A stretch of DNA of 21,830 bases. Source: Haplomitrium mnioides (taxonomy: Eukaryota > Marchantiophyta > Haplomitriopsida > Calobryales). This document shows positions 9,571 through 20,109 of this stretch, in pieces. Below the pieces are notes generated by a model. The model was given only the letters and a program-made list of their open reading frames with translations, made no database searches and was not told where the DNA came from. Numbering within the stretch: the stretch's first letter is position 1; every line of letters starts with the position of its first letter. The position numbers and the translations under genes were made by a program. The stretch is taken from NCBI GenBank assembly GCA_049999725.1, contig JBNGIS010017841.1, positions 1-21,830 of the forward strand, in the 5' to 3' direction.

Positions 9571-10965
9571 TTTACTTCCTTGCTCCTTTGCTTCATTGCT
9601 CTTGTTACTGATCATTCTTTGAGCTCACTTCCATTGTTCCTTTCCCTACCCACACCTTGAGTTTGCTTCCTTGCTCCTTTACTTCCTCACTCTTGTTACT
9701 GATCACGCTTTGAGCTTACTCCGTTGTTTTTTTCCCTCAACCTATCTTGAGTTTATGTCCTTGCTCCTTTACTTCCTTGATGTTGTTACTAATGATGCTC
9801 TAAGCTTACTTCAATTGTTTTTTTCTCTAGACACACCTCAAGTTTACATTCTTGCTCCTTGACTCCCTTGCTCTTGTTACTTTTCACACTTTGAGCTTAT
9901 TTCCCTCAACACTTCTTGAGTTTACTTCATTTCTCCTTTACGTTCTTGTTGTTGCTACTCATCACGTTTTAAGTTCACTTCTGTTGTTTTCTTTCCTTGA
10001 CACACCTCGAGTTTACTTCCTTGCTCCTTTCCTTCCTTCATCTTGTTACTAATCATGCTTTGAACTTCCTTTCGTTGTTTTTTTCCCTCAACACACCTCG
10101 AGTTTACTTTCTTGCTACTTTACTTCCTTGCTCTTGTTACTTACAATGCTTTGAGCTTACTTCCATTGCTTTTTCCCTTTAGCACACCTCCCATTTTCTT
10201 CCTTGCTCCTTTGCTTCTTTGCTCTTGTCACTCATCACGCTTTGAGATCACTTATGTTGTTTTCTTCCCTTANNNNNNNNNNTGTCACTCATCACGCTTT
10301 GAGATCACTTATGTTGTTTTCTTCCCTTAGCACACCTCGAGTTTACTTCCTTGCTCCTTTGATTCATTGCTCTTTTTACTGATCATGCTTTGAGCTAACT
10401 TCCATTGTTCCTTTCCTTACCCACACCTTGAGTTTGCTTCCTTGCTCCTTTACTTCCTTGCTCTTGCTACTGATCACGCTTTGAGCTTACTCTGTTGTTT
10501 TTTTCCCTCAACCTATCTTGAGTTTATGCCCTTGCTCCTTTACTTCCTTGCTATTGTTACTAATCATGCTCTAAGCTTACTTCCATTGTTTTTTCTCTAG
10601 ACACACATCGAGTCTACATTCTTGCTCCTTAACTCCCTTGCTCTTGTTACTTTTCACACTTTCAGCTTCTTATCCTCAACACACCTTGAGTTTACTTCAT
10701 TGCTCTTATACATTCTTGTTGTTGCTACTCATCATGTTTTAAGCTCACTTCTATTGTTTTCTTCCCTTGACACACCTCAAGTTTACTTCCTTGTTGCTTT
10801 CCTTCCTTTCTCTTGTTACTAATCACGCTTTGAGCTTCCTTTCGTTGTTTTTTTTTCCCTCAACACACCTCGAGTTCACTTCCTTATTGCTTTACTTCCT
10901 TGCTCTTGTTACACATGACGCTTTGAGCTTGTTTTGATTGCTTTTTCCCTTCAACACACCTTGAG
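9571..10965. repeat. Higher-order repeat, two adjacent 8-monomer copies (about 714 bp each)
   Basis: Copy A starts at 9571 and copy B at 10342. Anchor spacings in A are 91, 90, 91, 78, 91, 91, 91 and 91 (the last after discounting the N gap and duplicated 47 bases), total 714. In B they are 91, 90, 90, 78, 91, 93 and 91 for the monomers that can be matched. Both copies share the odd 78-bp monomer that has lost 13 bp, and the same ordered variants. The first monomers of A and B differ at 5 of 91 positions, far fewer than neighbouring monomers differ. A third, older copy lies at 11700-12290 and lacks the deletion. Confidence 0.85.
10226..10329. other. Assembly gap flanked by an exact 47-bp duplication
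   Basis: Ten N occupy 10273-10282. The 47 bases before the gap (10226-10272) are identical to the 47 after it (10283-10329), including the rarer variant GAGATCACTTATG. Removing 57 bases (gap plus one copy) leaves the anchors at 10194 and 10342 exactly 91 bp apart, the standard monomer length. The simplest reading is that two contigs overlap here and were joined with a placeholder instead of being merged, so the duplication is probably not biological. Confidence 0.85.
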
Positions 10966-11699
10966 TTTAGTTCCTTGCTCTTATTACTGATCACGCTTTT
11001 AGCTCACTTCTTTTGTTTACCTCCGTTTACACACCTCAAGTTTACTTCCTTGCTGCTTTAATTTCTTGCTCTTGTTTCTTATCATGCATTGAGCTTATTT
11101 CCATTGTTTTTTTTCCCTCACACACCTTGAGTTTACTTCCTTGCTCCCTCACTTCTTTGTTCTTGTTACTTATCACACTTTGAGCTCACTTCTTATGTCT
11201 TCTTCCACTAACACACCTTGAGTTTACTTCATGGCTCCTTGAATTTCTTGCTCTTGTTACTCATCATGCTTTAAGCTCACTTCTATTGTCTTCTTCTATT
11301 AACACACCTCAAGTTTACATCCTTGCTCCTTTAGTTCCTTGTTCTGGTTACTCATCACGCTTTGAGCTTACTTCTATTCTTTTTTTTCCCTCAACACACC
11401 TTGCGTTTTCTTCCTTGCTTCTTTACTTCTTTTCTCTTGTCACTCATCATGCTTTTAGGTCACTTATGTTGTTTTCTTCCCTTGACCCACCTCGAGTTTA
11501 TGTGCTTGCTCCTTTACTTTGTTTCTCTTGTTACTTATCACGCTTTAAGCTTTCTTTTGTTGTTTTCTTACGTCAACACAACTCGAGTTTACTTCCTTGC
11601 ACTTGGTACCCATCACGCTTTAAGCTCACTTATGTTGTTTTCTTCGATTAACACATCTCAAGTTTACTTCCTTCCTCCTTTACTTTATTGCTCTTGTAG

Positions 11700-12290
11700 C
11701 CAATCATGCTTTGAGCCCACTTCCATTGTTTGTTTTCCTAACAACACCTCAAGTTTGCTTCCTTGCTCTTGTTATCGACCACGCTTTGAGCTTACTTCTG
11801 TTGTTTTTTCCCCTCAACCTACCTCAAGTTTACGCCCTTGCTCCTTTACTTCCTTGCTCTTGTTACTCATCATCCTCTAAGCTCACTTACATTGTTTTTT
11901 CCCTAGACATACCTCGAGTTTACTTTCTTGCTCCTTTACTCTCTTCCCCTTGCTACTTTTCACACTTTGACCTTATTTTTGTTGTTTTTGCCTTGAACAC
12001 GCCTCAAGTTAACTTCCTTGCTCTTTTCTTTTCCTTGGTCTTGTTACTCATCATGCTTTGAGCTCACTTTTGTTGTTTTCTTCCTCAACACACCTTGCTT
12101 TTACTTTCTTGCTCCTTTACATTCTTGCTGTTGCTACTCATCATGGTTTAAACTCACTTCTGTTGTTTTCTTCCTTGTAAACACTCCGAGTTTACTTCCT
12201 TGCTCTTTTTCTTCATTTTGCTTGTTACTAATCACGCTTTGAGTTTCGTTTTGTTGTTGTTTTCCCTCAACACACCTCAAGTTTACTTCC
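11700..12290. repeat. Older copy of the higher-order satellite block (copy C)
   Basis: Monomers with CCTAACAACACC, CTCAACCTACC, CATCCTCTAAGCTCAC plus CCCTAGACATACC, CTTTTCACACTTTGACC, AAGTTAACTTCC, ACATTCTTGCTGTTGCTACT and TAATCACGCTTTGAG follow in the same order as in copies A and B. Here the CTTTTCACACT monomer is full length (about 90 bp) and is followed by an extra monomer that A and B lack. This supports one deletion of about 104 bp (one monomer plus 13 bp) in the ancestor of A and B. Confidence 0.7.
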
Positions 12291-12461
12291 TTGCTCCTTT
12301 ACTTGCTTGCTCTTGTTACTAATCACACTTTGAGCTTGCTTCTATTGCTTTTTTCCCTCAACACACCTTGAGTTTAGTTCCTTACACTTGTCACTCATCA
12401 CGTTTTGAGCTCACTTTTGCTGTTTTCTTCCATTTACACACCTCAAGTTTACTTCCTTTCT

Positions 12462-12850
12462 CTTGTTTACTGGTCATGCTTTGAGCTTATTTCCGATAAC
12501 TTTTTCCCTGAACACACCTCGAGTCTACTTCCTTGCTCCTTTACTTCCTTACTCTTGTTGCTCATCATCCTTTGAGCTCACTTGAGTTGTTTTCCTCTCT
12601 TGACACACCTCAAGTTTACCTCCTTGCTCCTTGACTTCCTTGGTGCGTTTATACATCACGCTTGGAGTACACTTCTATTGTTTTCTTCTATTTAACACAC
12701 CTTGAGTTTACTTCCTTCTTCCTTTACTTCCTTGCTCTTTTTATTGGTCACGCTGTGAGCTTACTTCCATTGTTTTTTTCTCTTACCACACATTGAGTCT
12801 ACTTCCTTGCTTCTATACTTCGTTGGTCTTGTTACTCATCACGTTTTGCA
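12462..12850. repeat. Second type of higher-order block, containing a GTTTATACATCA monomer
   Basis: CTTGTTTACTGGTC (12462), GAACACACCTCGAGTCTAC, TGGTGCGTTTATACATCA (12641) and CTTGGTCTTGTTACTCATCA follow in order. The same order recurs at 14372-14752 (GTTTATACATCA monomer at 14534, 1893 bp further on), and part of it at about 18865-19030 beyond the second insertion. Confidence 0.65.
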
Positions 12851-14747
12851 CTCACTTTGGTTGTTTTTTTTTATTAACACACCTCAAGTTTACTTCCTTG
12901 CTCCTTTACTTCTCTACTCTTGTTACTCATCACGCTTTGAGCTCACATCCATTTGTTTTTTCCCCTCAACACACCTTGCTTTTACTTCCTTGCTCTTTCA
13001 CTTCTTTGCTTTTGTTACTCATTACACTTTGAGCTCAGTTATGTTGTTTTCTTCCTTTAGCACACCTCAAGTCTACTTTGTTGCTCCTTTACTTACTTAC
13101 TCTTATTTTTTATCTTTCTTTAAGCTTACTTCTGTTGCTTTCTCCCCTCAACAGACCTCGAGTTAACTTTCTTACACTTGCTACTCATCACGCTTTGAGC
13201 TCACTTGTGTTGATTTCTTTTGTCAACACACCTAAAGTTTACTTCCTTGTTCCTTTACTTCCTTGCTCTTGTTACTGATCATGCTTTGAGCTCACTTCCA
13301 TTATTTGTTTCCCTAACCACACCTCGAGTTTATTTTCTCGCTCCTTTACTTTCTTGCTCTTGTTATTGATCACGATTTGAGCTTACTTCCGTTGTTTTTT
13401 TGTCAACCTACCTCAAGTTTACTTCCTTGCTCCTTTGCTTCCTTGATCTTCTTGCCAATCATGCTTCAAGCTTACTTCTGTTGCTTTTTCCCCTCAAGAG
13501 AGCTTGAGTTTACTTCCTTGCTCTTGTTACCTATAACACTTTGAGCTCACTTCTGTTGTTTTCTTCCATTAACACACCTCAAGGTTGCTTCCTTGCTCCT
13601 TTACTTCCTTGCTCTTGTCACTCATCACGCTTTGAGCTCACTTCTATTATTCTCTTTCGTTAACATACCTCAAGCTTACTTCCTTGCTCTTTTACTTCCT
13701 CACTCTTGCTAGTGATCATGCTTTAAGCTCACTTCCATTGTTTTTCTCCCTCAACACACTTCGAGTTTACTTCGTTGCTCATTTGCTTCCTTGCTCTTAT
13801 TATTGATCATGCTTTAAGCTTACTTCTTTTGCTTTTTCCCCTCAACACACTTTGAGTTTACTCCATTGCTCTTGCTACTCATCACACTTTGAGCTCACTT
13901 CTATTGTTTTCTTCCATTAACACACCTCAAGTTTACTTCCTTGCTCCTTAACTTCCTTGCTCTTGTTACTAATCATGCTTTGAGCTCACCTCCATTGTTT
14001 TTCTCCCTAACCACACCTCGAGTTTCCTTCCTTTCTCCTTTACTTCCTTGTTCTTGTTACTAACCACGTTTTGAGCTAACTTCTATTGTTTTTTCCCTCA
14101 ACCTACCTCGAGTTTACTTTCTTGCTTCTTTACTTCCTTGCTCTTGTTACTCATCACGCTTTGCACTCACTTATATTGTTTTCTTTTGTTAACACACCAC
14201 AAGTTTACTTCCTTGCTCTTGTTACTAGTCATGGTTTGAGCTGACTTCTATTTTTTTCTTTTGTCAACACACCTCAAGTTAACTTCCTTGCTCCTTTACT
14301 TTCTTGCTCTTATTAGTTTTTTTCCATCAACACACCTCAAGTTTACTTACTTGCTCTTTTTCTTCCTTGCTCTTGTTTACTGGTCCCGCTTTGAGCTTAT
14401 TTATGATGTTTTTTCCTTGAACACACCTCGAGTCTACTTCCTTGCTCTTGTTACTCATCACACATTGAGCTCACTTCTGTTGTTTTCTTCTACTAACACA
14501 CCTCAAGTTTACTTCCTTGCTCCTTTACTTCCTTGGTGCGTTTATACATCACCCTTTGAGCTCACTTCTATTGTTTTATTGTATTTAAAACACCTCGAGT
14601 TTACTTCCTTTCTCCTTTACTTCCTTGCTTTGGTTACTAAAAACGCTTTGAGCTTATTTCCATTGTTTTTTTCTCTAACCACACCTCGAATCTACTTCCT
14701 TGCTTCTTCACTTCCTTGGTCTTGTTACTCATCACGCTTTGAGCTCA

Positions 14748-14752
14748 CTTAT
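14748..14752. repeat. Degenerate target-site duplication, left copy (CTTAT)
   Basis: The satellite consensus at this point of the monomer is CTTCT. The left copy reads CTTAT and the right copy (18380-18384) ATTCT, each one C-to-A step from the consensus. The two copies do not match directly; the case rests on the consensus and on spacing. Confidence 0.55.
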
Positions 14753-17232
14753 TGTCGTAGCACAACAATAGCACTCCAACCTCGAAAAACAACAACCCGA
14801 GATCGAACCACGCAAGATCTATATAAAAATCTGCTCTTAATTCACTTTTACCGACTTTCCAGATTCTTTAGAGAGTTCTGAAACTGCACTCTATCAGTTT
14901 AGAGATGGACCTCTCTCCACTCTAGGACTGACAACCTTCCTCTACAAAACAAAACACATAAACTACTACTACTTACTATAATAGAACAAAAGCCAAGAAT
15001 TACTCAAACTGTATGACTGACACTTCCAGGATAAGAAAGTTGTTGTACATGCTGATTTTAAACAGAGGCTGAATCAGAGAAATTCACAAGCAACCAGTTC
15101 CCCAACTTGCTAGGAACTCTCAAATCATTACTCCAGTGCCTACCTTCATTACAACATCTCACTTCCCTCAAACTAGATATTCAGGCCACTCCAACCCAAT
15201 ATATCCCAGAGCTTGATGCTGAGAACTCAGCTATGGAACGACCCTCCTGATCTCACATCCAACTGCTGTTCCTCCAACCACCCACTGATCTGTTTATTTG
15301 TTGAAATGACCACCTATTCCATAAGCACACACAATCTTAAGCACTCCTTGCTCTACTGCAACCCACCAACTAGTATCCACTAACTGATTAACCACAACAG
15401 GTTCTTTCCCTAAAAATTTAACAATCACAGAACTGAACTGAACTTAAAGCAGAATTGATTTGCTACTAAACCTCCCACAGATTTACAACATGGAACTCAA
15501 AACCTATGCCCACCAGTAGGACACACTCAAGCAACTCCTGACATGCACTCCTCTAATGCTACCTAACTGATTTCTTCAATTGCAAACCTGTAGAACATTC
15601 ACCAACCAACTCTAATTGCAAATCCTTGTTCCTTCCTTAAACTGCTCCTTCTGAATATGCAATCAACAACCATGAGCAGGGGACCTCACAGACATGAACT
15701 CTCTGTATATTTCTTGAAGCACACATGTACAGTGAGACTAACCAGCAAAACAAGAACTCGCCAATAGGCTTGTACCCGATATCCTGCTCAACTGACAATA
15801 ACAGTCATTCTAATTCCAATTCAAACTACCTTGCTTCTCTATACGCTAACTTCTTTACACTAAGTTTAAAATAAGAACTAACAACTCACAGGCCGTTCTT
15901 AAACTAAATAACACTCTTTCACTTACACGAACTTCACTCTCCATAAGAACAAATTACTAACGATTGTTCTTATACTAATTCCGAAGTTTCACTAACTCTT
16001 CCGCTTCAAGTTCAAACTTTTCAAATTCTGCAGAGTAGTCGTTTCGCCTTATTCGAACTTTCAAACTTTCAGTTCGACTTCCTCATTGAAACCACAACAA
16101 ATCACTAATTTGCCATTCAAACTTCTCTTCCTCACATACCTTTCCTTTTTGTGTAAAACACCGATAAGTCGTCGTTTCCTACATCACTATTTTGCTTCAT
16201 TGCCATTTCGCCAAGCATCCTTCCGTCGATCTCCTGGGAAAGCAACCTTCCTAACCGGTGCTCCCCAATTCGTAATCCCCATCAGAACCATTTAAACCGG
16301 GGATTCCACTTCGGATCCCCACACGAACATTCAATGTAAACCCCCTTAACTAGGGTTCCCCACATCGGAAGGCGACTTTTCGAAGCCTTCTTCGGACTCA
16401 CGGACTCCCTTCACGGACCACAGACTCTCCACTTCAGAACTTCCTTCTGCTCGCTTCCAATTCTTGCTCATCCCTTTAAAATTTTCGATTCCTTCCGATT
16501 ATAGCACCAATTCCGTCAACTGATCACTCCCTCGTAGCTGATCGATTCTTGCTCAACATTTTCCACATCGTTCCCCGCATTGAGCTCTTACGCATGACCA
16601 TTCTTCCCCTCAATTTGTAAAGCTCTTCAATAATTTTGAATCATTCATTCAAATCAGATCGCCCTTCAATCCTCGTCATTCGCAATTCCAACACAAAATT
16701 CGATTCCGCAACACCGCCAGACACTCGAATTTCCAATGCAGCCTTATTCAACTAGTTGCAATATTCTTTCAGCTTCCAATGCTCAACGGGTAAAAGACTC
16801 TCCTTTGCAACCTCTTTCCTTCAATTCGCAACAGGGAACTTGCATGGATCAGATCGCAACATTCATTCGATTCCTTTCGAATCATCCTTCACTTGAATCA
16901 GTCACAAACCAATTATTCAATCTCCATTCTTTGATTCAGCCATCTTTGATTCCACAGGAAAGGAAGTCTTCACAACAGCTGATCGATCTCATCAGAAGCT
17001 CGATGTAAGAACAACACTCACCTTCGAAATCAGATCCTCGAAACCACCTGGTCAAACTTTCGTCTCTCAAATCTGTACCCTTTTCGAACTTTCAATCTCT
17101 GGCCAAATTTGAACTTTCACCCCGTTCGACTCAAACTTTCAAACTTACTTCCCTTCAATCTGAATCGTCTATATATCACTATTTCAGTCGCTTAATCCTT
17201 CCCCCGCTTTGGATCCAGTTTAACCGGTCCTT

Positions 17233-17270
17233 CCCACTTAAGAAGGCTGATCGGAACCAACTTAAGTGGG
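17233..17270. other. Perfect 10-bp stem-loop inside the large LTR
   Basis: Arms CCCACTTAAG (17233-17242) and CTTAAGTGGG (17261-17270) are exact reverse complements around an 18-base loop. The arms are G/C-capped at one end and contain the palindrome CTTAAG, so the structure could form in RNA from either strand. No function is assigned. Confidence 0.7.
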
Positions 17271-17929
17271 GTCCTCACTTAGGAAGGTTCAATTCTGCTA
17301 CATTCTTAGGATCAGACTCCTCACGGACAACAGACTCTTCAGATTCTTCAGATTCTCCACGATCAAATCCTTCTCTTCAATCTTTCTAATTCATCCCCAC
17401 GCGCAAATACCATGGCCAAGTCATCGCTCCTTCATCGCTACTTGAATTCTTCTTCGCAGAGATATCCCCTTCCATTCATATTTGGAGTTCTTCTTTCACT
17501 GCCAGGAGAGGACCTTCTTCTCCATCGCAGGAGCTTTGCTTCCGCATTTCTAACCATCCGACGTTTCTCTTCTCAGCACATCGCTCCCTAGCACAGATTT
17601 CATTATCGCTTAGGCTGATCGATTTCTTCCTTATCACATTTCATATTCCGCAAGGCTTTCAGTGCAATCTGCAGCCTTCACTTTCATTCTTCCATTCATA
17701 TACAGATCCCATCATGAATCATTCACATTTCTTCCTCAAAGAAGAAAATCTTTCCTTCCTACAAATCGATCTCCCCTTTTCCTTTCGAACTCCACATAGA
17801 TTAATTCTTCACATCAAATTCCTCAAACACCACAGTCAATCGCTCGTCCGTGGATCACAGCTTCTTCTTGAGTGGTCACAGTAGAGACCTGCCCTTTATC
17901 CCATAAAAGTTCTCTCATAACTTAGAAGC

Positions 17930-17940
17930 CCTATATATAA
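17930..17940 (-). promoter_or_regulatory. TATA-box-like element, candidate LTR promoter
   Basis: On the minus strand the sequence reads TTATATATAGGG, about 440 bp inside the TGTG end of the insertion. This is a normal depth for the U3/R boundary of a long plant LTR. There is a second A/T run (TATATATAAG) nearer the end at about 18247-18256. Support is positional only. Confidence 0.4.
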
Positions 17941-17972
17941 GCAATTCTCACTAATTGTCTTTCGAGAGGCAG

Positions 17973-17983
17973 CCCCACAGGGG
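17973..17983. other. Short GC hairpin in the LTR upstream region
   Basis: CCCC-ACA-GGGG forms a compact hairpin inside a locally G/C-rich stretch (about 17965-18115) that stands out from the rest of the insertion. Because it lies upstream of the TATA-like run on the minus strand it could be a promoter element instead of an RNA structure. Confidence 0.4.
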
Positions 17984-18379
17984 TGTAAGGCCACCGCTTA
18001 TCACTCTGCCCTTGGACGGACCTAGTTTAGGGCACAACAGGGCAACTTGTCCTCCGATACACTTCGACAGGCTCCTGGGCAAGCTGTCCATCAACACATA
18101 TGTAGATTGATAGGGGCTGGCTGGCCCTCAACAACTAGATTAGTTTTACCACAAATTTTCTTTTTCTAAAATAAATCACTTCAGCTTCCTCATTACCCAA
18201 GCTTCTCTCCTTGGCCAATGATCTCCAAAATATCCTCACAAATACTTATATATACATTTTTACACTTTACACTCATTATACACAAAACTGATGCTTTACC
18301 ACTTCCCTCTCACTCCACTGCGCAGAAGAGACCTCCTTCAAGCAGTTTCTGACCTTTTGTCAGGAACTATGCTCCCACA

Positions 18380-18384
18380 ATTCT
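18380..18384. repeat. Degenerate target-site duplication, right copy (ATTCT)
   Basis: It is the partner of 14748-14752, one base from the satellite consensus CTTCT, and is followed directly by ATTG, the next bases of the interrupted monomer. Confidence 0.55.
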
Positions 18385-20109
18385 ATTGTTTTGTTTTATT
18401 GAGCACACCTCACATTTACATCCTTGCTTCTTTCCTTCTTTGCTCTTGCTACTAATCATGCTTTAAAGGTCACCTATGTTGTTTTCTTCCCTTAACACAA
18501 CTCGAGTTTACTTCCTTGCTCATTTACTTCCTTGCTCGTGTTATTGATCACGCTTTGAGCTTACTTCTGTTTTTTTCCCCTCAACATACCTCAAGTTTAC
18601 TTCCTTTCTCTTGTTGCTCATCATGCTTTGAGCTCACTTCTGTTGTTTTCTTCTATAAACACACCTCAAGTCTACTTCCTTGCTCGTTTGCTTCCTTGCT
18701 CTTGTTTACTAATCACACTTTGAGCTTACTTTTATTGTTTTTTTTTCCTCAACACACCTCGATTCTACTTCCTTGCTCTTGTTATTTATAATGCTTTGAG
18801 CTCACTTGTGGTGTTTTCTTCTACTAACACACCTCAAGTTTACATGCTTTCTCTTTTACTTCCTTACTGCCTTTATACATCATGCTTTAATCTCATTTCC
18901 ATTGTTTTCTTCTATTTAACACACCTCAAGTTTACTTTCTTGCTCTTTTACTTCCTTGCTTTGGTTAGTGATCAGGCCTTGAGATTACTTCCATTGTTGG
19001 TTTCCTTCAACACACCTCGAGTCTACTTCCTTGCTCTTCTTACTCATCACGCTTTGAGCTCACTTCTGTTGTTTTCTTCTGTTAACACACCTCAAGTTTA
19101 CTTTGTTGCTCTTGTTACTCATCACGCTTTGAGCTCACTTCTATTTTTTTCTTCCCTTTAACACACGTCAAGTTTACTTCCTTGCTTCTTTACTTCTCCT
19201 GTTACTCATCACACTTTAAGCTCACTTATGTTGTTTTCTTCTCTTAACACATCTCGAATTTACTTCCTTGTTGTATTATATCCTTGCTTTTATTAGTCAT
19301 CACGATTTGATCTTACCTACATTGTTTATATCTCTCAACACAACTCAAGTTTACTTCCTTCGTCCTTTACTTCCTTGCTCGTATTGTTTATCACACTTTA
19401 CACTCTCTTTTGTTGTTTCTTCCTTTAACACATCTCTTTTGTTGTTGCTTCCTTACTCTTATCACCCACCACGCTTTGAGCTTACTTCTATTATTTTCTT
19501 ACGTTAACACATCTCAAGTTAACTTCCTTGCTTCTTTACTTCTTTGTTCTGGTTACTCATCACGCTTTGAGCTTACTTTCGTTGCTTTCTTTCTTCAACA
19601 TACTTCGTGTTTACTTCCTTGCTCCTTTACTTCTTTGTTGTTGTTACTCATTATGCTTTGAGATCACTTATGTTGTTTTCTTTCCTAAACACACCTCGAG
19701 TTTACTTCTTTGCTCCTTTACTTCCTTGCTCTTGCTATTGATCATGCTTTGAGCTTGCTTCTAGTTTTTTTCCCTACAACACAACTCGAGTTTACTTCCT
19801 TGCTCCTGCTACTCGTCACCTTTTGAGCTCACTTCTATTGTTCTTTTTTGTTAACACACCTCGAGTTTACTTCCTGGCTCCTTCACTCCCTTGCACTTGT
19901 TACTAATCACACTTTGAGCTTGCGTGTGTTGCTTTTTTCCCTCAACACACCTCGAATTATCTTGTTTTCTCCTTTACTTCTTTGCTCTTGTTTGTCATCA
20001 TGCTTTTATCTTACTTCTGTGGTTTTCTTCCCTCAACAAAATTTAAGTCTACTTTATAGCTCCTTCACTTCCTTTCTCTTGTTAATTATCACACTTTGAG
20101 CTCACTTTC
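18380..20109. repeat. Satellite array, right block
   Basis: The same satellite resumes mid-monomer after the insertion and ends around 20109, after TTTGAGCTCACTTTCG. Monomers near the right edge are more diverged (for example around 19260-19470, where anchor words are altered or missing), as expected at the border of an array where homogenisation is weak. The many hydrophobic open frames are not genes. The right border falls in the middle of a monomer. Confidence 0.93.

Larger units (their letters stand above)
9170..14752. repeat. Satellite array, middle block
   Basis: This is the same 91/75-bp satellite as the left block, starting mid-monomer at the target duplication of one insertion and ending mid-monomer at the next. 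Typical anchor spacings measured here are 91, 90, 91, 78, 91, 91 and 91 bp. It holds the clearest higher-order structure and the assembly gap. Sub-families are visible: monomers with CCCACACC or CTAACCACACC, with CTCAACCTACC or CTATCTTGAG, with CTCTAGACACAC, and with TGGTGCGTTTATACATCA. No gene is supported; open frames of up to about 170 codons are by-products of the stop-poor pyrimidine strand. Confidence 0.95.
14753..18379 (-). mobile_element. LTR-type insertion, 3627 bp, probably a giant solo LTR on the minus strand
   Basis: On the minus strand it starts TGTGGGAGCATAG and ends GTGCTACGACA, a common plant LTR ending. Satellite anchors at 14691 and 18415 are 97 bp apart after removal; taking off a 5-bp target copy leaves 92, and the right monomer half carries one extra base compared with its relatives, so the register fits. 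A TATATATA run on the minus strand at about 17932-17940 would suit an LTR promoter. No retrotransposon protein is recognisable in any frame and the terminal sequences occur once each, so it is not a complete element. The base composition (many TTCG, TTCC and TCCGA words) differs sharply from the satellite. Short + strand frames at 16086-16295 and 16736-17008 have no recognisable domain and are not supported as genes. Sequence likeness to the 2284-bp insertion is not evident by eye. Confidence 0.75.

Noticed and set aside
11286-12061. Overlapping long satellite frames (up to 172 codons) in different phases
   Set aside because: Overlapping frames of similar quality in the same stretch show low stop density, not coding. 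They follow monomer boundaries.
14261-14881. A 206-codon frame running from satellite into the large insertion
   Set aside because: It crosses the insertion boundary at 14753, so it cannot be an ancestral gene; the last 40 or so codons are LTR sequence in an arbitrary frame.
6886-18379. The two large insertions as paired LTRs of one element with satellite between them
   Set aside because: Each has its own target site within a separate monomer, they differ in length, end sequence and orientation, and the DNA between them is satellite.
2682-20109. CRISPR-like array of regularly spaced repeats
   Set aside because: Monomers are similar along their whole length instead of alternating identical repeats with unique spacers, there are no cas genes, and the sequence is eukaryotic in character.
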